A DNA stretch of 64,000 nucleotides from Lichina pygmaea (taxonomy: Eukaryota > Ascomycota > Lichinomycetes > Lichinales > Lichinaceae). Of the stretch, positions 1 through 13,249 are shown in pieces. Position 1 is the stretch's first letter, and every line of letters begins with the position of its first letter. A program made the translations under genes and the position numbers. The notes below the pieces were generated by a model. The model worked only from the letters and a program-made list of their open reading frames with translations, was not told the DNA's origin and made no database searches. The stretch covers positions 1,674,001-1,738,000 of the forward strand of contig OY730175.1 in NCBI GenBank assembly GCA_963422465.1, read 5' to 3'.

Positions 1-206
1 ATATCATCCCGATCTAGATCGGGAAGGTCGTACGTACGGGGGTACGGCCCACGTCTCTCGGAGCCCGTGCGTGCCCCCTACGAGGCACGTACTGTATGTA
101 CAGTACTGCGAGGGTGCTGGTGATGACCACGCCTCTTTCCAGCTTCCCCACGTATCTTGGAGGCTTTCTTGCCTGCCCACGCGAGAAGGCTTCGCCAGCG
201 GTGCGC

Positions 207-208
<2 letters not shown>

Positions 209-250
<42 letters not shown>
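209..250. repeat. (GA)n microsatellite
   Basis: Dinucleotide GA/AG tract of about 40 bases. It makes Arg-Glu or Ser-Leu runs in short frames on either strand, which are artefacts. Confidence 0.9.
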
Positions 251-255
<5 letters not shown>

Positions 256-1200
256 CCGAGAGGGAAGGACCGCATTTCTGAGGCTCTCCAGGGTGCCGAG
301 CACGGGTCTCTTAGGCTTGCATGGCTTGGCTTGGGCCTAATGTACGAGTACGTATGCCTCGTACGCCCCAAGTACAGTAGACCGCCACCACTGCCCGTCG
401 CGATAGGGTTTTGGCGCGGTCGAAAATTGGCGAGCTCAACTTGCGCTTAGTAATGAAGTACCGATGCTGACTTTTGATGGTGAAGCTCAACGATACCATC
501 TACTATCGATAGTCTTGAATGGTTATGCAAGACGTGCCACCTGTCAAGCCGACATGAGGCACAAGTCATAAGACGCCACTGTCGATGGTCCAGAGCTATC
601 CTTGGCTTGTCAACTATGAAATTCTCATTTCTTCTACTGACCACACCACCGTCGGGCCTTCCACTTTAGCCGGTTGGTGCTCGACAGGCATCGTGAAACC
701 GGCTCAGTCCCCCTACAAAAGGCCCCGGGCAGCTCTTCTGCAACGTTGACCGCACCGGATTGAGGGTAACGAGCGTGCCGTCGCTAGACGGTTGTGCCAT
801 GTCTCCTCCCCACCCTCGCCGATCCGTCCTTGCAGGATCAGGGGACGCCGCTCACCAACGCTGATAAAACGAGCGACGAGAGTATCTTCTGGCGGGAGGT
901 GCCGATCAGGAGGTCGAGTACGTAGTGCCTCGCATCAGGCTCTCCCGCGGCTCCTGCTACTCAGCTAGCTTGCTCGTTCGCAAATGGGAATATGACAGAA
1001 GGAAAATGGAGTGAAATGCCCTAGTGAGATTACAGGCCTTGATGATGAGACTGCGCCGGACAATCGGCGCCCTCGGTCCTTAGGCGTGATGGCCGGAGCT
1101 TCTCTCTTTCCTGCTTGCATGCTGAACCTGCAAGCCCCTCTTCCGGTTAGCACAAACAACGGACAGGGAGTGATGACTATTCAACATGGGCAGGGGGGAA

Positions 1201-1217
1201 GGGGGGGGGGGGGGGGG
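1201..1217. repeat. poly-G tract (17 nt)
   Basis: Uninterrupted run of G, with a further G-rich stretch just upstream and downstream. Confidence 0.9.
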
Positions 1218-2378
1218 ATGGGAGGGGAACGGCGTGCTTTGACTTTGACGTCGATGCAAGTCCAAATGGTATAGGCCGCACCATTGGGGCGCTTGTCCAG
1301 TGCTGCCTAGACGCAAACGAGGCTGGCTGAAGTTGGCACGGGTCCCCCATCGTCCAAGAAAAGACCAGCGATCAGGATGACCCTCGAAAGACGCCACCAT
1401 GCCCCATAACCCCCGGTGACGGAGGCCGGCATCCGACGTCGGTCTGCTCGGATCGAGTGAGGATCCCAACCCTCCCGAAAGCGCATAGGCACGCACCAAT
1501 ACGGAAGTGTGTACGTACGCAGGGTTGAGGGGGAAATAGAATTGTCAGCCGGTTTCTGTCAGTCGTTAGGGGTGCACCGCCCTGAAGACCAGGTGGCCGT
1601 TGGGCAGGGATGCACTTCGCAGAGAAGAAAAGACGAGAGGGCGAACGGGGTGGGCAACTTGACGCCGAGAGACTGACCGGATTAGTCCAGTGCGGAGGCC
1701 GTTGCCGCAGCGCTCAGCTGAACCGGACACACCGGTTACCGCATGAGTGTTGTATTGTAAAACCACCCGCAGGGCATCAATACCGTAGCAGTAATTTTGA
1801 CCCTCCTCGTGTGACGGCCCGGAGACGGCTGGCTCGATCGTAAAGGGGTTGGTGGTCTTGGCAACAACCTCCCCTTACGACCATCAACGAAGCCAGCCTT
1901 GAAGACGTGCCCTTCGACGACCGGCGTTTTTCGAGCCAGACCACTGGAGCCCTCGGTCAATGGCTGTCCGGCGTAGAGTCGAGCCATCGCTTTCATCTTG
2001 CCTCGTCCAGCACGAAGACGGGAAACGGACGCGGCCAGCGTTTCACCCGGAATAGAGAGGTTCGTGACGCCACCGTTCATTCACGCAATGGCCTGCCTCT
2101 GGCTTCGACGTGGAGCGTCCCTAGGTCGCGTGCTTGATGCCTAGGAAAGCACGAGTGGCAGTCTGACGAATTGAACCTCGTCGTCGACACGCGGTTCTGC
2201 CAAAGACCTGGCCTTCTTCCCGGCACGCAGCTCCCAAGGGCTCGAGCTGATCTGGTCTGGCCACGGACATGAGCCAAGGAGGGACAAGCCAGCAGAAATG
2301 GCCCCGAGCCGGTCTTGGTTACCCCCTGGGACAACGGTCAAGCACAACTTCCGCCCTTTGGCTTGCCTCGGCTTGCTG

Positions 2379-2394
2379 CCCCCCCCCCCCCCCC
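2379..2394. repeat. poly-C tract (16 nt)
   Basis: Uninterrupted run of C in non-coding DNA. Confidence 0.9.
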
Positions 2395-5300
2395 GGCGCC
2401 TCCGAAGGGAGGATACTTGGTTTCGACGGCAATAACAAGAGCCGGAGGAAGACGTCTCGTGCGCCACTCCGTCGCCTCCTAGGATTGCCGTTGTTGCGGA
2501 GGTTTTCCAGCTCAAAGTAGTTGTGTCGACCTTGGGGTACCAACACTGCTCCCGTTGTTGTTACTCCTTGGACGCTCCTTCCGTTTCTTGATACCGTCCT
2601 TGGGGCCTACTCTTAGTAGAGTCGCGCTCGCCGGAGCCGCCTTCTTGGTCCTTGGAAGTGGTCGGACATGGAGGGTTCTCTACCCACAGATGCCATCCCA
2701 TCTCACGTCGTCTTTGAGCTTGCACCTTGGCACAGCCCGACCGAGGAAGATATCAGCTCAGGCCGGCTTATGTAGCGTTAAGAATAGCATCAACCCTTAT
2801 ATCTCTCCTGATCCGGCAAAGAGATCACCTCGACGTGGAGTGTCGCGATTGATACGGTAGAGACCACCTTTGTCTGGGTCAAAGCCTGCCAGGGCTCTCG
2901 CGACTGTCATGCGCAAATGAAGTCGTCAGGAAAAACAGATGAAGGATTGTCCTCCGCCTTCCTTCTGCAGCCCCCTCTGCCACATCGGAGCGCTGCCGTT
3001 GCGGTAGCTCCACTGCTCTTCGTCTAGGGGTGTAGATCATTTCACCCTCATTTCTAATGTCCACTCGCCAGTGAGAACGGGTTCATTGCCCCTATAAGCA
3101 ATTCCATATAAGGGACGACCGCGAGGCTATAACCGAGGGCTAAAAACAGCTCCGTGGCTACCACCACTGAGCATCGTGATGATGACGCTGGCTGCCGGCT
3201 GCTGGCCGCTAAGGCTTCCTCCCCGGATCCTTTGGTTTCCTAAATCAGTGTTGTTGATGCCATCTCCTCAGAGTTGCCGTCATAGGACTCCATTCGCCGA
3301 AAGTGCCATTCTTTAGGTTGTAGCAGCCGGATGCTACTCTATCTGAACGCTGGAGAGCAGATGTTGCTGGCGAACACAAAGAAGCTGTTGCGTTGCAGAG
3401 TTCACTTCTGCAAGCCAGCTTGGGTAATGTAGACTTTTGAGTGTCCGTTCCTGAACTGTGGACAAAGACATTGATCATACGATAGTCATAAGGGTAGGAT
3501 ACTTCGCGGCTCAGGCCAGAGGAAGTCTTGTCCCGTTCAGCTGATCGGTGCGCGATTTCTCCGAGCTGATCGTGTTGTTGTTCCACAGATGGTCCCGAAA
3601 TGGCAAAAGGGCACTTCACCTCTCCAAGTCCCTCAAGAGATGCCCTATCTACTCCTTCGATCGTGGGATATCCTGAGGACTTGAAGATTGACATGTTCCA
3701 GAAGGCTCATCATCCAAGGCCGCTCACAGTCTTGCTCGATCGTACCAGGTGACAGCAAGACCGATCCTTGATCGCGAATCGACTGTCACTTTCTGACGAT
3801 GATGGGACGACAGGAAAACGGTACAGTTGGCACAACAGTCAACACCACATGGTACAGTGTAAGATCTCTCAAAGGGTATCGCTTGCCAGTTCGGTTTGAA
3901 AGGCTTCCTCAGGACCGACCGCTAATGAAATGCAACTAGTGGACTCGCCTCAGCGTGAGCCGGTAGCCCCTCACATCTCGTCGGAGGGAAAGGTCCGGAA
4001 AGGACGACTCAGACAAGATACCGCAGGCATGACCGAGGTCAGTTGATCTATCAGACTAAAGGCTGACTGCCTAGACATCAACGCTAACTGAAGCGTAGGA
4101 CCAAGCGTGTCGCCCCTCTGTCGTGCGCCAAGCGCCGAATGAGCCATCGCAGTTGACTTTCAGTACACTAGGCCTATTCGAAATAGCTGCTACGAAAGCG
4201 CAACACGCTTCAGCGGTGGGCTAGGCAGATGCACTCGCAGCCACATGGTCAGGACCACCAGCGAAGTCCGAGAGTCTAAAAGAGCACCTTTCAGGGATGC
4301 TTTCAGCTTCGACATGAGGTTTTTCGCTCTGTTGCCGTCGATCCAGACAGAAGGCTCTTTGGAGAACTAGCAGATTCTGGGCAGTGCCCCTCCTTTTCCC
4401 TATGCGGTGGGAGCAGGGGATACTCGATCGTCTGATGAAAGGCCACATGGTCAATTAACCACTCCATCATGGCTGTCACACGATGCCCGTCAAGCTGCAC
4501 ACAGCTCGTGCGATCGCTACTTGGATCGTCAGCTCACGAGAAGGAGGTAGGCTATACTAGCTACTCATCCACTCCTTGCATGAACATGAAAGCTCAGATC
4601 TGTCCTCAACCACGTTTGGACAAGGGACAATGGGGGCTGGAAGCCTTTTCCTGCAAGAGAATGTTGCTGACCCCAACGTACTCATGTTGGGAGATAGCCA
4701 AGCGTTCTTTTCTCTCCCATCAGACTAAAGCGGGGCGAGACAGGGGCTCAGATATCGGACAACCACCACCGCCTTTCAGGGGCTGACTGCTAGTCCCCGT
4801 GATGCAGCGCCATGGTTCGCACAATTACAATCCCTAAGTTTTCCTCATCTGTGGCTAGGCTGGACGCCGGCTACCGATACCCATCTACTCGGTCTTACGG
4901 GTTCTCGATCGAGGCACTGTGAGAGACGCTACACGAAGGTCATTACCGGTGTCCGAGGCCAGGCCCCGAGAAGCCCTTGCTTTAGGGCTAGTTTTGCCCG
5001 TGCTGAACCACCTATCGCCGGAACCGTATGGAAAGTCAACATCGTCATCAACAATTGCTACTTTGTTTTCATGCTCTGCATTTCACACGCACACTAGAAG
5101 ACCTGTCAAATGTAGTGGTGCTGGGATCCAAGGCGGACGCCTACACCGAGGCCCCGAGCCGCATACCTGACCGGGTTTTGGAAGTGGGTTGAAACTGGAC
5201 GATATGTTTCCAGAACTAAGTACCATCAGCCCTGTGACAGCTTCGGAACCGACTCCGCTCCATTGTCATCCATGTCGGGACAGTCAACATCAGGCTAGCA

Positions 5301-6785
5301 ACCTCTCTACATCTCAAGGGTGACGTGCCGGCGACCGCTATTCAGCACATACGAAGCAGTCAGACGTGGCGGGTATGCAAGCTGGCTAGGAAGCTCTGTT
5401 GTCAATCAGATGTGCTAGTAATTGACCCTCCCTCCATGTGGTACAAGCTGGGAACCTGGAATGGCTTTCCGCCGGCGCCGGCGGCCACATGCTTGATACC
5501 AGAGCAGATACAGTCGTCGGTCGAGCTGTGATTATCACGATCAAATGACGCCACCGCACGCAGTCGTCGCCGATACGTCTCGTGATGTGCTCTCAACAAA
5601 ACCAATGACTTTGACCAGCTCTTCGGTTGTGAGAGCCATCGGCTAAGAGCCGTCGCTAGCGATGTAAACCAGAATCGACCCTACAAGTGGCGGATGTCGA
5701 GTCCTGCCCTCGGACAGGGCACACCTGGGACCTTGCGAAGCCGCTACGGGCTATCGTACGACGAGCCAAACAAAATTCGAACCGGAAATGCTGAGCTGAA
5801 AGGGAGGCAGATGCGGGTAGAAGCTAGTGGGATTCAGCAGCGCCATCGCTTCGGTGCCTTACTGTGAACCGGCAACCGGCCGGGGAATGAGTGTCTTGAT
5901 TGATCTCTCCTGTCTAAAATCTAGGAGCGACGACCAAGGAGAAAACTCTGCACACCGTCACGTGCAGACAAACAATTTAGCCGTCACTCAGGGGGAGGCT
6001 GATCTCTGAACCCCTGCAAATCCTCGGGCTATCGACTCCCTGTCGAGTCCCTGGTTGACACCAATATACAGTGAGAATTCTCTTCTCTCACGTGAACTTG
6101 GCTCTAGCAGCGAGCGAGGACTGGTCTTCTCACTCCCCCGGCTGACACTTACTCGTAGACCAAGCAATGGTGAAGGACTACCTCATGGTGTTGCTCAAAG
6201 GTCTCGCCCTGCGATTACTTGCCGACCGTGGCTGGCGGCCGGCTTCAGATCTGGCAACCACAGGCTCAAGGAGCAACCGACAGTTGGAGCGTGAGCGAGA
6301 GGCATTGTTCTCATCTCACCCACCTCAATCGCTGTTCAAACAAGCGGAAGGCTCCTGAGAGATCGTACATTCCGCAGAGGCTCTACAGGGAGATGACATC
6401 TCTGTTCTACAGACCAGGTCTAGCAAGGGCGTGACCCGCTGCGATCCTGAATATCAACCGCTGATTTCCACCGAGGCCAGCCTCCGCCTCGATCATCTTC
6501 GTGCCGAAGAAAAGAAGAGTAGCAAGTGTATTCTACGTGGACTACCACAGCCTGACCAACGAAACGAGGAAAAGGACAGTTAAGCCCTTATGCTAATAGA
6601 CCTGAGAGTCGTTTGACATTACAATAGGCCAAGCCACCACGAAGACTATCTTCTCGGACGCGTATCATCGGATCTGGCTCCCCATCCGGGCCAGGGACGA
6701 ATGGAAGACTGGTTTCTTCCGCACCTGGTACGGACACTTTGAGGAATTTACCTGGGCGTGCTGTATGGGATGGGGATGACAAACG

Positions 6786-6814
<29 letters not shown>
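6786..6814. repeat. poly-C tract (29 nt)
   Basis: Uninterrupted run of C in non-coding DNA. True length in the genome may differ because such runs are prone to sequencing slippage. Confidence 0.9.
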
Positions 6815-6816
<2 letters not shown>

Positions 6817-7097
6817 ACAACCTTCCCAGCATATAGCAAGAGTGACGCTGGAGAGCTTCCTCGACATCATCCGCATCGTCTATACGGACGACATATCTAG
6901 CCTTGCGGGGAGGACTCTCAGGAGTATATGCTGGCCATATCCGAAAGAATTCAATTCATTTACTTCTCCCCTCAGCCCCACCCCCCAAACGAAATGGGCC
7001 ATCTGATCTCCTCCCCATGACCCGTCACTGAGGTGACTACGATCCAGACCGCACGATATCAATGGCACGTGCAGTACGTTAGATGCGCCCAGTAATG

Positions 7098-7120
7098 CCA
7101 GTCAGCCAGTCAGCCAGTCA

Positions 7121-7159
<39 letters not shown>
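7098..7159. repeat. CAGT/CAGC tetranucleotide tandem repeat
   Basis: About 15 copies of a 4-bp unit, first mixed CAGT and CAGC, then pure CAGC/CCAG. Lies about 460 bp beyond the 3' end of the kinase gene. Confidence 0.9.
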
Positions 7160-7414
7160 CAAGTTTCCATGCACAACTTGGCTCTCTAGTCTCGTCAGAG
7201 AAAATTTACCGTCGAGACTTAATTATACCCTGAGAGAGTCGTCAGGTCACGTCACGTCGAGTGTACATGGAACGGAGTGGTGAGGGTTTGTTGTGGGGAA
7301 AGACCAGGATCGTCTGGCTTAATTAGTCGTAGGTGGAAAGCAATCCGGATTTCATCTTAACATCGGTGTAAAGGGGGATCAATGTTGAACAACGTGTTTG
7401 TCTACATTGACCAC

Positions 7415-7467
7415 GATGATGATGATGATGATGATGACGATGATGAAGATGATGGTGGTGATGGTGC
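7415..7467. repeat. (GAT)n trinucleotide repeat
   Basis: GAT/GATGA repeats that decay into GGTGAT at the right end. Encodes poly-Asp or poly-Met in short frames; no sign of a real gene. Confidence 0.85.
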
Positions 7468-7541
7468 TAACCAAGACAGTGCCAAACAGCCCCCTTTTCC
7501 CTTGCGAGCCCTCACGTCGCGCGAACATTCATTGTCCACGG

Positions 7542-7545
<4 letters not shown>

Positions 7546-7574
<29 letters not shown>
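7546..7574. repeat. (GA)n microsatellite
   Basis: Short GA tract lying about 45 bp from the kinase stop codon, probably in its 3' untranslated region. Confidence 0.85.
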
Positions 7575-7620
7575 CACGGGTTGATACATAGAAGGATCAA
7601 GGATCCCCGCGGCTGGCACG

Positions 7621-7760
7621 TCAAGTCCTGCGCACTCCCTTGGTTCCTCGCACCAGGAACGGGCTTGGCATCTCGTCCCTCTCGGGATCCCACACGACCT
7701 CGACGGCCCTTGACGAGCCCATGTTCTCGTCGGCCGCGCTCGCTTTGTTATTGTTGTTAT

Positions 7761-7795
<35 letters not shown>

Positions 7796-9949
7796 GGCCG
7801 CGGCGCCGTCGCCTTCGAGGCGAGCCTGGCCTGCTCCAGTTCGACGAGAGTGCGTCCCCTCATCATGTTGTTCCTGACGGCGGCTTTGTGCATGTCGTCA
7901 CCGCCACCTACCGCCGGTACGTTCGGACCGGCGGTGGCGCGTCCCGGCAACAGCGCTTTCCGACTCTTCGCGACCGGCGAGCCCGAACCGTTGCTGACCA
8001 CGCCCGAGCCTTCGGGTACCTTGGATAACCGCCTGTTGTTGGCCGGTGGCCTGCGCTGTTCCTTTGCCAGGCCGAGGCGCAAGGCGTCGGCGCGCGGGAC
8101 CAGCTGGACGTTCTGCGTCGGGTTCAGAGGCGGCGCTTCTGTCTTGTCTTTCGCGTTGGCCTCGCTGCTGTCTTGAGCCCTGGTGTTCGCGTTCGGTTTT
8201 GGTACAGGCGCCGTCATTCGCGTCTGTAACCTAGGCCGCTGCGGCTTGAGGTTGCCCTTGGCCGCTGCGCGCTGGCTCGGCGACGGGGGCTGAGCAGCCA
8301 GCTCTTCGTCACTCTCGTCGTCAGAGTTGACCGGCATATCTGGCAGGGCCGAATTATCCGCAGCCGAGAATATGTTGCTGGGGCCGTTCACAGCTAGTCC
8401 CTGTCGACGCGGAGACAACGACAAGCATGCAATCGACATCGGCGACGGGTCTACCATCTGGACGTCCATAGGCGATCCCACGAACATGGTTCGCGAGCGG
8501 CCAAATGGCGTCCTGTTGACCTTGGGTGGCGGCTTCAGTCTTGCCGCAGCGGGAGAATCCAGGGAGAGTGAAGAAAGCTCTGTCGTTGACGGGAAATCCG
8601 TGTCGTTCTGGGTGCTGACGGAAGAGCTTGGTATATCCCCAACCGCTTTCGAGCGGTCCGTCTCGCCTGTCTCCGCCTGAGCTCGTCTTTGAAGCTCCGT
8701 CTCCACCTTTCCTTGAAGCTCTTGCTCGAAAACTTTCTCGAGCTGCTGCGCCGCCATCTCAACTCGTCGCTCAATCTCAAGTCGCGCCTTGACCTCCCAC
8801 TCTCGTCGAAGGCTGGCGTCGAGCTCCTTCCGCTTGAGCTCAAACTCGGCCTGCATGGCGAGTGCTCTGTCTTCTAATTCTCGCAGTCGTTGGGCGGCAA
8901 GCTCATCCTTTGCTTTGAGCGTCTTGCCCAGCTCGACCGCCTCTCGCTCCTTCCTCATGAGCCTGACGACCGGGAGGTTCAGGAGCGCGGCCGTGTCCGG
9001 GCGGCTTCTTGGGTTTACTTGCAGACAGCTCTTGATCACCGCCTGCAACTCCGGCGAGTAGATGGCCGGCAGAGGTGGGTACCTGCCGTCTTTGATCCTC
9101 TGGACCAGCTGGAAATGGGTTCTTGCGTTGAAAGGAGGCTCTCGAGCGCACAGCTCGTACATGACACAGCCGAGAGACCAGATGTCGGAATGGAGGGTGT
9201 AGCGTTCGGCCGCACAGATCTCGGGGGACATGTAGAATGGCGTGCCGACGTATGTTGAGGCAAAGTCGTGCGATTGCATGATCTTTGAAAGCCCAAAGTC
9301 GCCGAGTTTGACCGAGTTATCTTCGCTGAGAAAGACTGCGTTGGGATCGACTGGTCAGCATTTCGACATCTGGTGGCTGATGCTCAAAATTCGGATATGG
9401 CCAAATACCGTTCTCTGGTTTGAGGTCTCTATGTAGGATCATCACCGGCTTCTTTCCGTCGACGCACACCGGCTTGGCGCCCTTGCCAGCCACGGTCACG
9501 TTGCGCCCCACTTCCGGAGCGTCGATGCCATAGTGGCAGCGGTAAAGCGCCGTGACCAATTGCGAGAATACGCTCCATACAAAGTCCTCTTCGGCATATT
9601 GGTTGCTGGCCTTGAGTTGGCGGATGACGCGGCCGAGGTCACCGTTCCCGCAATACTCCATATACAGGTAGAGGTCCTGCGAGGCCTTCAGGTGCTCTCG
9701 GTGGTAGTATGCCACGATATTCGGATGTCGCAACGAGCTGAGGATCGAGAACTCTGCATACAATTGCTGCCTTTCGACTTGGGACATTCGAACGTAGCTC
9801 ACTTCCTTGCGGCATAGCACCTACACGGGTCAGCTATGGCAGCAACTGCGGGGAGTCCTAGCACATACCTGGCCGTCTGATCGACGGCGTACCTTGCGGA
9901 TTAGTCCAAAGGATCCATGTCCAATCTTTTCGAGGATCTCGTACTCCAT
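7621..9949 (-). CDS. nimA: NIMA-family (Nek) mitotic serine/threonine kinase
   Basis: Cell-cycle kinase of the NIMA/Nek family, which in filamentous fungi promotes entry into mitosis. Three exons on the minus strand: 9949-9869, 9820-9409 and 9350-7621, 740 residues in total. The glycine loop GHGSFG is at about residues 10-15, the catalytic lysine near 32, HRDLKPEN at 157-164 and DFG at 182-184, followed by the GTPFYMSPE activation segment. An acidic and basic coiled-coil-like region follows the kinase domain, as in NIMA. The C-terminal tail is rich in Pro, Ser and Arg. It includes a poly-Ser/poly-Asn run encoded by a TGC/TTG repeat near 7747-7796. Both introns are about 50-60 nt. The start at 9949 gives the conserved MEYEILEKIG opening. 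It is divergent from the ankyrin/BTB gene, with about 1.07 kb between them. Confidence 0.93.
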
Positions 9950-10635
9950 TGTTGCTGTTGTCCGATCGAGTTCTCACGAAGCGGAGATGTCAAGCAACAG
10001 GTACTTGGAATGCGACGATGCGGAGGGACGCGATGAAAACAATGACCTAAGGCTTGTGCTGACTCAGGCGTTGTCGAGGTAACTGATGGAAAGTCAATCG
10101 AGATCTTGCTTACTAAGGAAAGATACCAGTACGTTACGTACACACTGCACGTGTCGTACTCGTGGCTCGTCCATTTCTGCGATATGTCCAAAGATACTCT
10201 ACGTACGTACTGTCATTGCCTTTTCTAGGCGAAAGAGGTGCCCAGCAGCGGTCTGTCGGGAGCCAAGGCGTGCTCCAAAAGGTGTCCTCAACTCAAGGTC
10301 ATCACGCGCGAAAAGCAGAAGCACAATCACACAGCGCAGCTACTACAAGCTCCCTAGAAGAACTAGGACATAGGCACAAGAACACAGACTTGATCTCTCC
10401 ATTCTCTCTCTCGCCCTCTCAGAATATTCGGACGAACTCACAAGCACCACCAACCTCTCCAGAAGGGGGGGAGGGGGGTCAGGGGCTGCCCAACCACCTC
10501 GTAACCTTGTAGCTGAAGAAGCTAGCTGCGCCGGCTAGCTTCTCACGATATCTCAGCTCTGCTGGCCAGCAGCTCATGGCGGGTCACATGCCTCCAAACT
10601 AGCGAGGAACAAGGCAGCATCGGAAAACTGCCGAC

Positions 10636-10678
10636 AGTAATACGTACGTAAGTACGGAAGTACTCCGTACGTATTACT
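10636..10678. repeat. perfect 13-bp inverted repeat (GTAC-rich)
   Basis: Arms 10636-10648 and 10666-10678 are perfect reverse complements and are separated by 17 bp that contains another GTAC half-palindrome. It lies in the divergent promoter interval between the NIMA-like and ankyrin/BTB genes. Many related GTAC-rich patches occur elsewhere in the window. Confidence 0.8.
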
Positions 10679-11014
10679 AGGAACTGCTATTACTGCCTGA
10701 ATTTTGCCCCAAAATCAGAATGCTGCGGCCCCAATTCGACTACGGGAGCCTACGAGGTACACTCCGAAGTTTTTTGATCCTAAGATATCAACACTATCTG
10801 TCTATTGATGGTCAAGTTCCACACATAGGGAGTAAAGCTATTGGCTATCGATAATATGTGGAGACAGATGGCGTTGATGTCGACACATCACCAAGTCACA
10901 TGACTTGGGCGTTGCCGCCGTCCTGTTACTCGCGAAGCCGGCCTCGAGCTATTGCGTCGGCGTTCTTTCCAAAGAGCACGAGATTATTGTTCGCAGACAC
11001 AAGGTCAAAGCACC

Positions 11015-13249
11015 ATGGTGTCCAACGATCTGCAGTCGCAACTTCTTGATGAGAGACAGTTGATTCGAGAGGGCAGGCTGAAAGACGAGAATCCTCTGGA
11101 CGAGAGCCCAAGCTTTACCGCCCTCTGCGATGCCTGCCGAAAAGGCGATGACAGAGCCGCCATGGCAGAGATCAGTCGAGGAGTAAACGTCAATGGGCGC
11201 GACAACTTCGACAGCTCTCCTTTGCAGCTAGCCAGCCTATGTGGGCACTACGAAGTTGTTCGACTACTGCTGGAGAATGGGGCAAAATGTGATAGAGGGA
11301 CGTTCCAAGGCGAGAGGTAAAACCACAGTCCGTCTCGGCCTTAGCTCAAGATGCATGACGACAAGCTTACTCCGGTTTTAGATGTATATACAATGCACTC
11401 ACAACACGCATCAGAGATCTTCTGGAGGAGGCTGGTTACACTTATTCTGATAGGCATCCGCTACAAGCATACGCGGCTCACATCACGTCTTTGCTATCTC
11501 GCGAACACCCCCAAACCGCTGATACCATGCTGTTGTCCTCAATTCAGGCCCACAAGTTCATCTTAGCAGCGAGATCGCCATTTTTCCGCAGAAGAGTAGC
11601 CTTGGGCCCGGCAATTGTCTGGGAGCCTTCGAACGTGCGCCCCGAAGCGATGGAGATGGCCATCAAATTTATATACTTGAGCGAAAGCGCGACCGATATT
11701 CCGACGACGGTACCAGAGTCGGCCGAGCAGGACTTTCTTCGAGTGTTGGAGAGGCTTAGCCGACAGCTGGAGATTCCGCAACTTTGGCACAGCGTTATCG
11801 ACTGCGGTGATCGGAGGATTTCTCGACAGCGAAGGTCCGACGAGTTCGCGCTCTGCCAAGCCCAAGTGCAGAAATGGTATCAAGAAAGCGTGTTGAAGCA
11901 CAGTTTCCTCGTCGACAGGGATCGGGCCGACAAGGTTCGCTGGGATAGAAGCAACAGTATATTCGCGGATGTCTTATTGCGAGCCGACGATGTCGACGAT
12001 GAAGACGAAAGCGCTTCCGAAGAGGACTCCCCGTCTGGCTGGTCGGAGAGCATTCCAATAGGGCCGATGGCTCCGGCATCGCAATCCCCATCGCGCGTGC
12101 GCCGATCAACAACGTCGACCCTGTTCCCGGCTCATCGTGCGATGCTCATCAGGTCCGACTTCTTCCTAACCATGTTCTCATCGTCCTTCAAGGAGGCGCA
12201 ATCGACGGAGCACCTTCAGATCGTCCGCGTTGGCTGCGCTCCACGTGTGCTGGAAGTGGTGCTCGCCTTTCTTTACACAGACCAAGCTGAAATCCCGCCC
12301 GACATTGCTATCGACGTTCTTTTCGCTGCGGATTTATTATTGATACCCGAATTGGCCAACAAGGCGACCGGGGTGATCACAACTCAATCCGTCATAGAAA
12401 AGGCTCCTTCGGGTGAAAACTTAGGGCCGGTCGCGGGGACCGCTAGTATAGACCCACCTCATACGAACGATATCCCGTCCCTCAGCATATACGACGTTAT
12501 CAGGGCAGGCTGGCTTTGTAGGAGAGTGCGCTTGGAAGAATTCGGTGGGGCTCCCAGTGAGGTTGATGTTTGCCTGCACTCGTTGACTTGCTGGGGGACT
12601 TGACAGGCGCAAGATGGTTAGCAGATCACCTGGAATTCTACATCGAGGATGAAGATTTCGCGGCGCTCATCGCGGAGAGCGCGTCCCGAATCCAGAAGAG
12701 GCAAGAGACTGATAGTATTGAGTTGCTCGACGAGTGCGTTCCCGTATATCCCAGCTGTCTTCTGAAATTCAACTAATCTGGAGGAACAGCATTCGTTATC
12801 ATCTTTCGGAGAGGTTCCGACTTAGATTCGAAGGTACGCATCTTCCCACGTTCTCTTCCGCCTCACTCTCGAGTATAGCAAGCATGGTCGAATGTTTCGT
12901 CACTCTGCAGTCCCGACTGGCTCGGCCTCTCCTAGAATGAATGCTTATTGGCGCCGAAGACCACGGATTAGGGGATATGATGAACGAGGAGGCCCAGGTT
13001 GAAGCGCATCCAATCCAGAACGGGGATCAGCAGCCTGAATCTGCATCGGTTGAAATCGACTCAAAAGCCGGAAATCCCGGCGGCAACGGTGATCATCGGA
13101 CAGCAGCCTCGAGGAGCGGACAGCTCTTGACCACGGACGCCGTGCAGGAGAGCGACGAGGACGATGAGTTCGTCGCCGAAGCTCTGAAGTATAAGGACCT
13201 GCTCCAAAAGATTGACTTGCTCTTGGAGCACCTCCAATTAGACGCCTGA
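11015..13249 (+). CDS. ankyrin-repeat and BTB/POZ domain protein
   Basis: Likely adaptor protein of the ankyrin-BTB type (related to animal ABTB1 and fission-yeast Btb3). BTB proteins often recruit substrates to Cullin-3 ligases; that role is inferred from the family. Five exons: 11015-11316, 11382-12556, 12607-12733, 12790-12833 and 12972-13249, giving 641 residues with consistent phases. The N-terminal part has an ankyrin-like region, with SPLQLASLCGHYEVVRLLL at about residues 68-86. Two BTB segments follow: one begins near AHKFILAARSPFF, and the second near AHRAMLIRSDFF with the typical VLAFLYTD helix. An acidic linker rich in Asp, Glu and Ser separates them. The tail ends in a predicted helix rich in Leu and Lys. 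The last intron (138 nt) is the least certain, because it is chosen to avoid an in-frame stop at 12938. Confidence 0.85.

Larger units (their letters stand above)
1..7620. other. gene-poor region with simple repeats
   Basis: No reading frame here shows a recognisable domain. The longest frames are under about 150 codons, overlap on both strands and lack plausible splice-linked extensions. The sequence contains several simple repeats listed separately. It might hold decayed mobile DNA or untranslated parts of neighbouring genes, but I cannot assign anything. The 3' end abuts the stop codon of the NIMA-like kinase gene, so the last few hundred bases probably include its 3' untranslated region. 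Confidence 0.55.

Noticed and set aside
7098-7159. CAGC repeats considered as a CRISPR-like array
   Set aside because: The unit is 4 bp with no spacers. It is a plain microsatellite.
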